A model generated the notes under the pieces. It ran no database searches. It was given only the letters and a program-made list of their open reading frames with translations, and was not told the DNA's origin. DNA of 64,000 bases from SZUA-35 sp965530755. Its GTDB lineage: Bacteria; Actinomycetota; Acidimicrobiia; Acidimicrobiales; SZUA-35. How positions within the stretch are numbered: position 1 is the first letter of the stretch; the number at the start of each line of letters is the position of its first letter. The stretch is taken from positions 1 to 64,000 of the forward strand of contig CBESNA010000020.1 in the NCBI GenBank assembly GCA_965530755.1, read 5' to 3'. Below, piece after piece: positions 17,247 through 24,971 of this stretch. Both the position numbers and the translations under genes were made by a program.

Positions 17247-17786
17247 TCAAGTCGCTTCGTCGAGAAATCGCGACACTGCATCGGCAGAGCTCAACTGATG
17301 GACGGCAGCGTGGTCCCACGAACCATCGGCGATGGCGGTCAGATAGCGCTGTCGATAGCTGTCGTGCATCGTCCACGACCACCGCACGATGTTCTCCTCG
17401 GGCGCCCACCGGTAGAAGTTCGTGAGTGGTTCACGGTTGCCGTTCCAGAGCTCTTCCCTCGTGAGGGCACGGCGCAGGGTTCGCTTCGTCACCCGGCGCA
17501 TGACGAGCGACTTCGGCAAGTCGAGCCAGATGATCGTGTCGGCGCTCGGCATCGTGAGTGACCACGTCACGCTCTTGTAGTTGCCGCAAATCGTCCAGCC
17601 GTTGTCGGCCCGCTCCATGCGGTCCAAGAGGTCGGCTTGGAACTCCTCGGGATCCCGGGGGGTCCAACCCGGCTGGTGAAAGAGGGAGTCGAGCTCGATG
17701 TGGGTCAGATCGAGGCGCTCGGCCAGCTCGCGTGCGAGCGTGGTCTTGCCCGATCCGGAGTTCCCCACCACGACGACCCGCTGCAT
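17247..17786 (-). CDS. P-loop nucleotide kinase-like protein (FlaR/adenylate-kinase type)
   Basis: 179 residues from ATG 17786. The Walker A loop VVVVGNSGSGKTTLARELAE is at the very N-terminus (about 3-22), followed by LDLTHIELDSLFHQPGWTPR and GWTICGNYKSV. This pattern, with IELDSLFHQPGW, is typical of adenylate-kinase-like proteins often annotated as topology modulation protein FlaR. The true substrate of the family is not established. TAGCCT 7 nt before the ATG gives a leaderless promoter. Divergent from menB with a 38-bp gap; the two promoters almost touch. Confidence 0.83.
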   Translation of the reverse strand: MQRVVVVGNSGSGKTTLARELAERLDLTHIELDSLFHQPGWTPRDPEEFQADLLDRMERADNGWTICGNYKSVTWSLTMPSADTIIWLDLPKSLVMRRVTKRTLRRALTREELWNGNREPLTNFYRWAPEENIVRWSWTMHDSYRQRYLTAIADGSWDHAAVHQLSSADAVSRFLDEAT

Positions 17787-17793
17787 GGGGTCG

Positions 17794-17816
17794 AGGCTAG
17801 AGAAGTTGCGTACGCT
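17794..17816. promoter_or_regulatory. back-to-back leaderless promoters (kinase-like gene / menB)
   Basis: TAGCCT on the minus strand (17799 to 17794) is 7 nt before the kinase-like ATG at 17786. TACGCT on the plus strand (17811-17816) is 8 nt before the menB ATG at 17825. The two -10 elements are 11 bp apart, so the -35 region of each lies over the start of the other gene and simultaneous firing should be difficult. Confidence 0.55.
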
Positions 17817-17824
17817 CGGCCGCC

Positions 17825-18760
17825 ATGAGTGAGCACTCCTCCCCCGCCGTACCCGCAAACGGTGTGTCAGACATCTTCGACCCGAGCAAGTGGACCGAAG
17901 TCCCTGGCTTCGACTTCGACGACATCACCTACCACCGGGCCAACGATGTCGGTGCGGTCCGCATCGCGTTCGATCGGCCCGAGATCCGAAATGCCTTCCG
18001 GCCGAACACTGTCGACGAGCTCTACCGGGCAATGGACCATGCACGAATGTCGAGCGATGTCGGCTGTGTGCTGCTCACCGGTAACGGTCCGTCGCCGAAG
18101 GACGGCGGTTGGGCCTTCTGCTCCGGTGGCGACCAGCGCATTCGGGGCAGGGACGGCTACAAGTACTCAGACTCCGAGACTGCCGACGGCATCGACCCGG
18201 CCCGATCAGGGCGTCTCCACATCCTCGAAGTCCAGCGGCTCATCAGGATGATGCCGAAGGTCGTGATCTGCGTGGTGCCTGGCTGGGCGGCCGGGGGTGG
18301 ACACAGCCTCCACGTGGTCTGCGATCTGACGATTGCCAGCGAGGAGCATGCCCGCTTCAAGCAGACAGACACCGACGTCGCGAGCTTCGATGGCGGATTC
18401 GGATCGGCCTTGCTGGCCCGCCAGGCCGGACAGAAGTTCGCGAGAGAGATCTTCTTCCTCGGACGGACCTACACGGCTGCGGAGGCTCACGCTCAGGGGG
18501 TGGTGAATGCGGTGGTCCCTCACGCCGATCTGGAGGACGAGGCGCTGCAGTGGGCGACCGAGATCTGTGGCAAGAGCCCCATGGCGCAGCGGATGGCCAA
18601 GTACGCGCTCAACATGGTCGACGACGGCATGGTCGGACAACAAGTGTTCGCCGGCGAGGCGACCCGCCTCGCGTACATGACCGATGAGGCAGTCGAAGGC
18701 CGCGATTCCTTCCTCGAGAAGCGCGATCCCGACTGGTCCGGTTTCCCCTACTACTACTGA
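17825..18760 (+). CDS. menB: 1,4-dihydroxy-2-naphthoyl-CoA synthase
   Basis: 311 residues from ATG 17825. MenB closes the second ring of o-succinylbenzoyl-CoA. Crotonase fold with MenB-specific features: FDRPEIRNAFRPNTVDELY, WAFCSGGDQRIRGRDGY (CoA and oxyanion loop), VPGWAAGGGHSLHVVCDLTI (second oxyanion glycine) and TDVASFDGGFGSALLARQAG, with the catalytic aspartate. The C-terminal FPYYY is also normal for the family, whose tail reaches into the neighbouring subunit. It is somewhat longer at the N-terminus than E. coli MenB. Preceded by TACGCT 8 nt upstream and no ribosome site. Confidence 0.95.
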   Translation: MSEHSSPAVPANGVSDIFDPSKWTEVPGFDFDDITYHRANDVGAVRIAFDRPEIRNAFRPNTVDELYRAMDHARMSSDVGCVLLTGNGPSPKDGGWAFCSGGDQRIRGRDGYKYSDSETADGIDPARSGRLHILEVQRLIRMMPKVVICVVPGWAAGGGHSLHVVCDLTIASEEHARFKQTDTDVASFDGGFGSALLARQAGQKFAREIFFLGRTYTAAEAHAQGVVNAVVPHADLEDEALQWATEICGKSPMAQRMAKYALNMVDDGMVGQQVFAGEATRLAYMTDEAVEGRDSFLEKRDPDWSGFPYYY

Positions 18761-18771
18761 CCCCGCGATCC

Positions 18772-19992
18772 TCAGGGGCGGATGAGGGCGCCGAGCATGG
18801 CTTGGAACTTGCTCCGGGTCTCGGCCAGCTCTGCTGCAGGATCACTGTCATCGACCACGCCGACCCCGGCAAAGATCCTGGCCTCGGTCCCGGCGAGCTC
18901 CGCCGACCGAACACTGACCGCGAACGCCCCGTTGCCCGCCCCGTCGACCCAGCCGCACGGACCCGCATACCGACCTCGGTCAGCCCGCTCGAGACCCTCG
19001 ATCAAATCGAGCGCAACGTCCTGGGGTTGCCCACCGACAGCCGGTGTCGGATGCAGGGAGGCCACGAGTTCCAGCACAGAGCTCGCCGGCGACGAGAGTC
19101 GACCCTCGACCCTCGTTCCGAGGTGATGCACATTGGCCAACGTGACGATGGTCGGCTCTGGTTCAGCGTCGACGTACGAACAGAACGGCAGCAACGTGTC
19201 GAGCAACCAATCGATCGTGATTCGGTGCTCCCATCGATCCTTGGTCGACCCGAGCAGGCCCGCGGCATGAGCGGCATCGGTCGCAGGGTCAGAAGAGCGA
19301 GGTGCGGTACCGGCCAGCGGGTGCGCCCGGACGACATCGCCCTCTCGTGCAACGAGCAACTCGGGCGAAGCCCCGAGGAATCCATGCACCGAGAACAAGA
19401 TCGCCGAGGGAAACGTCGAATGCAGGCGCTCGATCACCACTGCCGGATCGATCGGATGATCGGTGCGGAGCCGCAGTTCACGAGCGAGCACTGCCTTGTC
19501 CAGGGCTCCGGCGAGAATGCGATCGCGAGCGAAGCCAACGACTTCGTCGCGCCAGATCTCGGGCGCCAGCGTGGAGTCGAGGCGAAACGTCGATGGCTCG
19601 GGCCCGAAGGGAACCGGCCGATCGAGCACAGCCTCCACCTCTCGAATCGCCTCAGCGAACTCGATGTCGCCGATGGTCGTCAACCACCGTCGACCATCGG
19701 CCGATCGACCGACGGCGATCCGAGGCACGAACAGGCGATCGGCGAGCTCGCGGTCGAACGGCAGCGCGGCGAAGGCCACGGGCCCCGACCCGGGAATCTC
19801 GACTTCGTCCCGACCTGCGAGACCAGCGAGGGTTTGTGTCGCCGCTGCTGCGTCGCCAGGTCCGAGCGGAACCGTGGCGGCCTGGCCGATCCCCGCGAGG
19901 GCAAATCCGTCGCGGGCCCACAGCAGACCGGACCGCGCGCCGAGCGCGATCGGATCGATGTCGGCGTCGAGTCGATGGGTCGTGGAGTGCAC
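18772..19992 (-). CDS. menF: isochorismate synthase
   Basis: 406 residues from GTG 19992. It converts chorismate to isochorismate, the first step of menaquinone synthesis. The C-terminal chorismate-binding domain shows KAVLARELRL, SVHGFLGASPELLVAREGD, HPLAGTAPRSSDP, LANVHHLGTRVEG, HPTPAVGGQPQD and RGRYAGPCGWVDG, all conserved in the MenF/EntC/DhbC branch. The first 130 residues are poorly conserved as usual. Salicylate or siderophore use cannot be excluded from sequence, but menD, menB and menE nearby favour menaquinone. TAGCCT 7 nt before the GTG marks a leaderless promoter. It converges on menB with an 11-bp gap. Confidence 0.92.
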   Translation of the reverse strand: MHSTTHRLDADIDPIALGARSGLLWARDGFALAGIGQAATVPLGPGDAAAATQTLAGLAGRDEVEIPGSGPVAFAALPFDRELADRLFVPRIAVGRSADGRRWLTTIGDIEFAEAIREVEAVLDRPVPFGPEPSTFRLDSTLAPEIWRDEVVGFARDRILAGALDKAVLARELRLRTDHPIDPAVVIERLHSTFPSAILFSVHGFLGASPELLVAREGDVVRAHPLAGTAPRSSDPATDAAHAAGLLGSTKDRWEHRITIDWLLDTLLPFCSYVDAEPEPTIVTLANVHHLGTRVEGRLSSPASSVLELVASLHPTPAVGGQPQDVALDLIEGLERADRGRYAGPCGWVDGAGNGAFAVSVRSAELAGTEARIFAGVGVVDDSDPAAELAETRSKFQAMLGALIRP

Positions 19993-19999
19993 CTTCGAA

Positions 20000-20005
20000 A
20001 GGCTA
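20000..20005 (-). promoter_or_regulatory. -10 element of leaderless menF transcript
   Basis: On the minus strand TAGCCT is followed by seven bases (TTCGAAG) and the menF GTG at 19992. No ribosome site is present. Confidence 0.55.
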
Positions 20006-20026
20006 GGTCGGGCACACTGGAGCCCG

Positions 20027-20503
20027 ATGCATCAGACAACCACCGCCAGCGTCGCCGCTCCCATCGAGAGGATCGCAGAGATCATCGGAGATCTCGGCAC
20101 CTACCCGTCGTGGCTCGACCTCGTGACGGCAGCGACCCCCGATGAGGCGCAGTCGCCAGACGACCATCCGTCCTGGCTGGTCACGATCAGGGCCAAGGTC
20201 GGCCCGTTCGCCCGATCGAAGAAGTTGCGCATGGTTCGTACCTCGGTCGATCGCAGCGAAGCCGGCGCCACATTCCGCTTCGAACGACGCGAGATCGACG
20301 GTCGAAACCATTCGGGGTGGACGCTGGAGGCGTCGGTGGCGACAAACGGCGACCGCGGATTGGCGGTCGACCTCGGATCGACGGTCATCATGGATCTCCG
20401 CTATGACGGCGGCCTCTGGACGGCACCGCTCGAACCGATCCTGGGCTCGATCATCGCCGACGCCGGACCGGGGCTCGAGGCCTACGCCAAGGCCCACCCC
20501 TGA
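20027..20503 (+). CDS. SRPBCC (START-like) family protein
   Basis: 158 residues from ATG 20027. The start MHQTTTASVAAPIERIAEII, then GDLGTYPSWLDLVTAATPDE, is typical of the polyketide-cyclase/START-like helix-grip fold, which binds hydrophobic ligands. The C-terminal helix (PLEPILGSIIADAGPGLEAY) fits as well. It is divergent from menF with a 34-bp gap. Ligand unknown; a role near quinone or lipid metabolism would be guesswork. No membrane segment or signal peptide. Confidence 0.78.
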   Translation: MHQTTTASVAAPIERIAEIIGDLGTYPSWLDLVTAATPDEAQSPDDHPSWLVTIRAKVGPFARSKKLRMVRTSVDRSEAGATFRFERREIDGRNHSGWTLEASVATNGDRGLAVDLGSTVIMDLRYDGGLWTAPLEPILGSIIADAGPGLEAYAKAHP

Positions 20504-20531
20504 CCGCAGCTTCGGCGTCAGGTGAGCGACG

Positions 20532-21443
20532 TCAGCCGAGCGGCGTCAACCAGCGTCGGCTCAATTCGTGTTGGCCGGCCAACAGTTCGTCCATCCGTGT
20601 CGACAACCGAGCGGTGATCGGGCCCGGCGCATCCAACATTCGATCGTCGAGCTGGGCAACGGGCAGGACCTGACTGTTGGTCGACGAGAGAAACAACTCG
20701 TCGGCACCGGTCACCTCATCCCAGTAGACCGGCCGAACATCGACGTGGATCGCCTCGTGCCGAACCAGATCGAGCACGACGCGGCGAGTGATTCCATCAA
20801 GCACGTTGTCGAGCGGCGGAAGGAGCACCTGCCCTCCCGAGATGACAAACAGACTCTGGGTGGTCCCCTCCGCCAGGTCGCCAGACATCGTGCGGAACAC
20901 GACGTCGTCGTATCCTTCGGCAACCGCCCGCAAGCGCTCCCTGACCCCAGCGGTGTAGCTGGCGGCGACCTTCAGGCTCGGCGGGAGCACCTCCGATGGC
21001 ATCTTGGGCGACGCCGCAGTCATCACCCTGACCGCGTCGTGGGTGCCCCCAGGGTCGACGGCTGCACTCGGAAGCATGGCGGCGACGTACACGGTCGGCA
21101 CAGTCGAGACCGGGAGACTTCGCAGCGGCACCTCGATCCAAGCGGCAGCCAGCTTCACCACCTCGGCCCCGGGATTGGCTGCCACTGCGGCGGCAACCGC
21201 CGCCTCGAGCTCTGGCAGGGTCACCTCGGGTGTCATTCCCATGAGCTGCATCGACTGCATGAATCGAGCAACGTGTTCCCGAAGACCGAACGCGGCGGGG
21301 CCGCCGTCGACATGCACCACCTTGAGCACGTCGAACACCGTCGACCCACGCTGCATGCCATGGGACAACACGTGCACCGTGGCTTTGCCGTACGGCACGA
21401 ACTCGCCATCGATCCAGATCACACCGGCGTCCGATTCGGTCAC
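20532..21443 (-). CDS. class IV aminotransferase (branched-chain / aminodeoxychorismate lyase family)
   Basis: 303 residues from GTG 21443, fold type IV PLP enzyme. VIWIDGEFVPYGKATVHVLSH and GMQRGSTVFDVLKV form the N-terminal domain. The Schiff-base lysine is in PPSLKVAASYTAG, and the cofactor-phosphate region is DLAEGTTQSLFVISGGQVLLPP. The family includes branched-chain aminotransferase, D-alanine aminotransferase and PabC; residues do not clearly separate them. It lies between menF and menE and uses a promoter that abuts that of menE, so a chorismate-related PabC role is possible but unproven. Confidence 0.83.
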   Translation of the reverse strand: MTESDAGVIWIDGEFVPYGKATVHVLSHGMQRGSTVFDVLKVVHVDGGPAAFGLREHVARFMQSMQLMGMTPEVTLPELEAAVAAAVAANPGAEVVKLAAAWIEVPLRSLPVSTVPTVYVAAMLPSAAVDPGGTHDAVRVMTAASPKMPSEVLPPSLKVAASYTAGVRERLRAVAEGYDDVVFRTMSGDLAEGTTQSLFVISGGQVLLPPLDNVLDGITRRVVLDLVRHEAIHVDVRPVYWDEVTGADELFLSSTNSQVLPVAQLDDRMLDAPGPITARLSTRMDELLAGQHELSRRWLTPLG

Positions 21444-21450
21444 GGGTCGA

Positions 21451-21470
21451 ACGCTAGCGGCCCCTACGCT
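21451..21470. promoter_or_regulatory. back-to-back leaderless promoters (class IV aminotransferase / menE)
   Basis: TAGCGT on the minus strand (21456 to 21451) is 7 nt before the GTG at 21443. TACGCT on the plus strand (21465-21470) is 6 nt before the menE ATG at 21477. Only 8 bp separate the two -10 elements, and the whole intergenic gap is 33 bp. Confidence 0.58.
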
Positions 21471-21476
21471 CGCGGG

Positions 21477-22619
21477 ATGGCACCCGTCGTGACACTCGAT
21501 CTTCCTGCGGGCCCGGCGTTCGTCGATGCCCTATGCCGAGTGTGGGACATGGGTGGTGCTGCCTTTCCCCTCGACCAACGACTTCCCGAAGCCGAACGAC
21601 GCCTCACCATCGAGCGTGTGGCACCCACCCATGTGCTCGCAGGCGACGGGGAGATCCGGGCGCTGGACGGCGGTCGACCGACCGAGTCCGGCGATGCACT
21701 CGTGCTCTCCACCAGCGGCACCACGGGACACCCGAAAGGTGTGGTCCTCACGCACGACGCTGTCGCCGCATCCGCTGTTGCGACCAGCCGAGCCATCGGC
21801 GCCGACCCCGCATCGGACACATGGTTGGCGTGCTTGCCACCGGCGCACATCGGGGGTCTGTCGGTGATCACTCGAGCGCTGCACACCGACACGCCATTGG
21901 TCATTCAGTCCGGCTTCGATGCCGAGGCCGTCATGCGGGCGGCGGCGGAGGGTGCCACGCTCGTTTCGCTCGTGACCCGAGCGCTCGTCGAGGTCGATCC
22001 GGGACTGTTCCGGATCGTTGTGATCGGCGGAGCATCCCCTCCGGCGAACCGCCCGGCCAACGTTGTCGCCACCTATGGGATGACGGAGACGGGTTCTGGC
22101 ATCGTCTACGAGCGGCGGATCATCGACGGGGTCGAACTTCGCATCGACGACAACGACGAGATCTTGGTGCGCGGCCCGATGCTGTTGCGCTGCTACCGAA
22201 CCGTCGACGGTGAGGTCGATCCCCTCGATGCCGCCGGCTGGTTCCCCACCGGCGACCTCGGGTCGTTCGCCCACGACGGCAGCCTGAGTGTGTCTGGTCG
22301 CTCCGGAGACGTCGTGATGACCGGAGGAGAAAAGGTATGGCCGGAGCGTGCCGAACGCATTCTCGAGACGGTGCCCGGCGTTGCCCACGTCGCCGTGACC
22401 GGGCGACCCCACCCCGACTGGGGTTCTGAGCTGGTGGCCGTGGTCGTGCCCGATGATGGCGTCAAGATCGAGCTGGCAGACCTCCGCGATGCCGTCAAGG
22501 CCGAGCTCCCCGTGTGGTACGCCCCGCGCTCACTCGTGATCGTCGACGAGCTGCCCCGCACCGTGCTCGGCAAGATCCAGCGCCACCGCCTGGCCGCCCT
22601 CGCCGCCAACGGCAGCTGA
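21477..22619 (+). CDS. menE: o-succinylbenzoate-CoA ligase
   Basis: 380 residues from ATG 21477; a very long open frame upstream is antisense to the aminotransferase and was discarded. Adenylate-forming enzyme that activates o-succinylbenzoate with ATP and CoA. Motifs in order: LSTSGTTGHPKGVVLTH (phosphate loop), VVATYGMTETGSGIVYE, GWFPTGDLGSF and LPRTVLGKIQRHRL with the catalytic lysine near the end. It is shorter than E. coli MenE because the N-terminal part is reduced, which is common in actinobacterial MenE. Convergent and directly abutting the next gene (stop codons adjacent, 22619/22620). Confidence 0.9.
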   Translation: MAPVVTLDLPAGPAFVDALCRVWDMGGAAFPLDQRLPEAERRLTIERVAPTHVLAGDGEIRALDGGRPTESGDALVLSTSGTTGHPKGVVLTHDAVAASAVATSRAIGADPASDTWLACLPPAHIGGLSVITRALHTDTPLVIQSGFDAEAVMRAAAEGATLVSLVTRALVEVDPGLFRIVVIGGASPPANRPANVVATYGMTETGSGIVYERRIIDGVELRIDDNDEILVRGPMLLRCYRTVDGEVDPLDAAGWFPTGDLGSFAHDGSLSVSGRSGDVVMTGGEKVWPERAERILETVPGVAHVAVTGRPHPDWGSELVAVVVPDDGVKIELADLRDAVKAELPVWYAPRSLVIVDELPRTVLGKIQRHRLAALAANGS

Positions 22620-23363
22620 TCAGCTGCGTCGAGCGCTGACCGTCACCGCAGCATCAGCGAGCGTGATGACCTGGAGGTCCGGCAGGAGCGCGCCGAAGCG
22701 TCCGTGGATCTCCACGTCACCGTCGGGGATCTCGAAGTTGAGGACGTAGCCATCGTCCCCGATCTCGACAACCGAGACCTCGCGTTCGTCGACGACGACG
22801 TCGCCGTCGGTGGTCCTCACAGTCCAGCGGGCGTCGGTCCCTACCGGCACCGGCGCCAGCGGACCGGCCAACGAGAACGGCGCACGTAGGACCTGCCTGG
22901 CCACGGCATCGGCCCGAAACCCGAGCCCCTCGGGAATGTCGAGTACCTGCTCGATGACCGCCAGTCGCTCGTCTCGCCGCAGCACGGACGATGCGTCGAG
23001 AATCTCCTCCAGGCCATCGACGGTCTGCGGGTCATCCGACCTGACCTCGACGACTCGCAGTTGGATCTCCTGGCCGACTCCCTGCGCATCGGCGGCCCGG
23101 ACCTCTGCGACGAGGTCGACCTCGATTGTCTCGCCTTTCGATGCCAGACCGACCGTGACGATCACCGAACGACCGACGGGGATGGGCATCACGAGCTCGA
23201 AGCGCTCGCCCGTGCCAACCGAGCTCAACTCGTACTCGTAGCCATCACCGTCCACCAGACTCGACACCTCGTCCTCCCCGCTCTCGGCGTCGACAACCGA
23301 AGAGGTGCAACCGAGGACGGCCGGGCAAATGGCGAGGACGAGGCCGAGGCGGAGCAGCCTCAA
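22620..23363 (-). CDS. lipoprotein of unknown function
   Basis: 247 residues from TTG 23363, which overlaps the stop of the nucleotidyltransferase gene (TTGA). This start gives MRLLRLGLVLAICPAVLGC, an ideal lipoprotein signal with lipobox AVLGC; the in-frame ATG at 23423 would add 20 residues and lie deep in the previous gene. The mature protein is acidic with long beta-rich stretches such as RSVIVTVGLASKGETIEVDL and DVVVDEREVSVVEIGDDGYV, suggesting beta-sandwich domains. No catalytic motif is visible. It ends a probable four-gene unit with aminotransferase, sulfotransferase-like and nucleotidyltransferase genes. Confidence 0.68.
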   Translation of the reverse strand: MRLLRLGLVLAICPAVLGCTSSVVDAESGEDEVSSLVDGDGYEYELSSVGTGERFELVMPIPVGRSVIVTVGLASKGETIEVDLVAEVRAADAQGVGQEIQLRVVEVRSDDPQTVDGLEEILDASSVLRRDERLAVIEQVLDIPEGLGFRADAVARQVLRAPFSLAGPLAPVPVGTDARWTVRTTDGDVVVDEREVSVVEIGDDGYVLNFEIPDGDVEIHGRFGALLPDLQVITLADAAVTVSARRS

Positions 23364-24238
23364 CGAGCGGCGAGCGCGGTTCGAGCCAGCTCGAGATCGT
23401 CCGGATTCGTGATACCGATCCATTGCTCGGACGACGATCGGACGATGACGTCGAGACGGTTGTCGTCCATCAGCTCACCAACAACCGTCGGAAGCTGACA
23501 CTCGGCCTTCGCCGTCTGGGAGTTCTCGGCAAAGAAGGCCTCCCACCGCTCGGCAAAATCTGACATCACTTCAGCTCTGAAGCACCAGAGGTTCATCGAG
23601 ACCGGGGTTTCCTCGGCGACGATCTCACCCGCCGCCTGGAGTCGCCCATCGGCCAACCGTTCGCACCCGTCGGTCTCGACGATGCCGGTGAGCCGCCCGT
23701 CGGCGACCTCACACAGCGCACGTGTGACAGCACCATGGGGCGGCACGGTCTTTCCCATTTCGAATGCGACGTTGGCAGCTTGTCCGGAGCCGAGATCGGC
23801 GATGGCCTCGGCAGCGAGAGCGAACGACGCCGGGCCGTAGTAGTCGTCGGCGTTGATCACGGCGAAATCGTTCGTGAGCTCCGAGCTGGCACTCAGAACG
23901 GCATGCAGCGTGCCCCACGGCTTGTCCCGCTCGGGGCCGAGATCGTCCTGACGAACCAGTCTGAAGTAGTCGGCGCCGGGGTGCTGTTCTTCGAGATGGG
24001 CCCGAACGTCATCTTCGATCTCGGACCGAACGATCAGGACGACAGAACCGAATCCTGCCGAACGACCGTCCTTGATGGAGAAGTCGAGGATCGCCTCATC
24101 GTCTGGTCCGACCCGGGCCAGTTGCTTGACGCCACCGAATCGGCTTCCGAGGCCTGCGGCCATGATGACGAGCGTCGGCGCGGTCTGATCGTTCTGCACC
24201 GGCACATGCTGGCCTGTGCCAACGACGGTTCCAACCAT
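23360..24238 (-). CDS. nucleotidyltransferase (NTP-transferase family)
   Basis: 292 residues from ATG 24238, 10 bp after the sulfotransferase-like gene. The N-terminal TLVIMAAGLGSRFGGVKQLA is the nucleotide-binding signature of sugar-1-phosphate nucleotidyltransferases, with the Gly-rich loop and catalytic R and K. FAVINADDYYGPASFALAAE contains the metal-binding aspartates. The protein lacks the left-handed helix domain of larger members, and DDYYG rather than the more common GDxx is a hallmark of a subgroup of unclear specificity. It could activate a phosphorylated sugar or another small molecule. Confidence 0.82.
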   Translation of the reverse strand: MVGTVVGTGQHVPVQNDQTAPTLVIMAAGLGSRFGGVKQLARVGPDDEAILDFSIKDGRSAGFGSVVLIVRSEIEDDVRAHLEEQHPGADYFRLVRQDDLGPERDKPWGTLHAVLSASSELTNDFAVINADDYYGPASFALAAEAIADLGSGQAANVAFEMGKTVPPHGAVTRALCEVADGRLTGIVETDGCERLADGRLQAAGEIVAEETPVSMNLWCFRAEVMSDFAERWEAFFAENSQTAKAECQLPTVVGELMDDNRLDVIVRSSSEQWIGITNPDDLELARTALAAR

Positions 24239-24248
24239 TCGAGGTGGA

Positions 24249-24971
24249 TCAAAGCGTCGTTCTGGCTCCGTGCAGATCGGAGTAGAGGTCCATTGCTTCC
24301 TCGACGAGCGAGATGAGATGCGCTGGAGCGACCGGCGGTCCGGAGTCCGGGGGTGGCCCGAAGCCAGTAGAGGCCTCGACCGATCCGTACCAATGCTCGG
24401 CCCAGGCGCCGTCAGAGGATCTCGCTCCCGCCGGCCACATGAGCATCGACGGGTCAAAATCGACACCGACTGCGTCGCACACGAGGCGGGAATAGCCCTC
24501 GGGATCGGTCAGGAAATCGTCCGAATCGATGACGATCCGGCAGCGGGGAGCCAGCTCGACCTGCTGGGGAAGACCGATGTCGGCCATCGTCACGTTCTCC
24601 CTCACCTTCGTGTAGCTCGCCAGAACTCGTCGCGGATCACGCAGGAGCAGACAGTTGCTCAGTTCATCGAGCCATGACCGGTCGACATCGGGGAGGAGAT
24701 GTCCCGCCATGTGCTTCTGGTAACTCACGGTTGCCTCGCCGTGGGGGGCTTCGACACAGGCTGCGATCGCGTCAACGAGCGAGGCCGGCCCCACCTCGAT
24801 GATCCGGTCAGCCCCTGGGTGATCGAGCTTCGTCCGATCGAGATACCAAGCATACAGCGGCTCGTCGATGACATCGGTGTCGGCCCGGTTCTCCCAGCTC
24901 CGCATCATGGCCGTCGACAGATTCCGAGGACCGGACCACATCGCGACCCGAATCTGATCGCGCCTCGTCAT
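24249..24971 (-). CDS. sulfotransferase-like protein
   Basis: 240 residues from ATG 24971. The N-terminal VAMWSGPRNLSTAMMRSW is a variant of the 5'-phosphosulfate-binding loop of PAPS-dependent sulfotransferases, and CLLLRDPRRVLASYTKVREN is the 3'-phosphate-binding region. DEPLYAWYL follows as in a bacterial subfamily. The start overlaps the stop of the class IV aminotransferase gene by 4 bp (ATGA). Families of this kind are often annotated without evidence as aminotransferases because of this neighbour. Whether it transfers sulfate, and to what, is unknown. A SulP-type anion permease gene lies divergently upstream of the aminotransferase. Confidence 0.78.
   Translation of the reverse strand: MTRRDQIRVAMWSGPRNLSTAMMRSWENRADTDVIDEPLYAWYLDRTKLDHPGADRIIEVGPASLVDAIAACVEAPHGEATVSYQKHMAGHLLPDVDRSWLDELSNCLLLRDPRRVLASYTKVRENVTMADIGLPQQVELAPRCRIVIDSDDFLTDPEGYSRLVCDAVGVDFDPSMLMWPAGARSSDGAWAEHWYGSVEASTGFGPPPDSGPPVAPAHLISLVEEAMDLYSDLHGARTTL

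Noticed and set aside
18772..19992. Anthranilate or aminodeoxychorismate synthase (TrpE/PabB)
   Set aside because: Length and motifs match the isochorismate synthase branch and the men genes are adjacent.
18802..20145. 447-codon plus-strand open frame
   Set aside because: Antisense to menF, whose conserved chorismate-binding motifs define the real strand.
20568..21476. N-terminal extension of menE by 303 codons
   Set aside because: This part is antisense to the class IV aminotransferase; menE starts at 21477 with its own -10 element.
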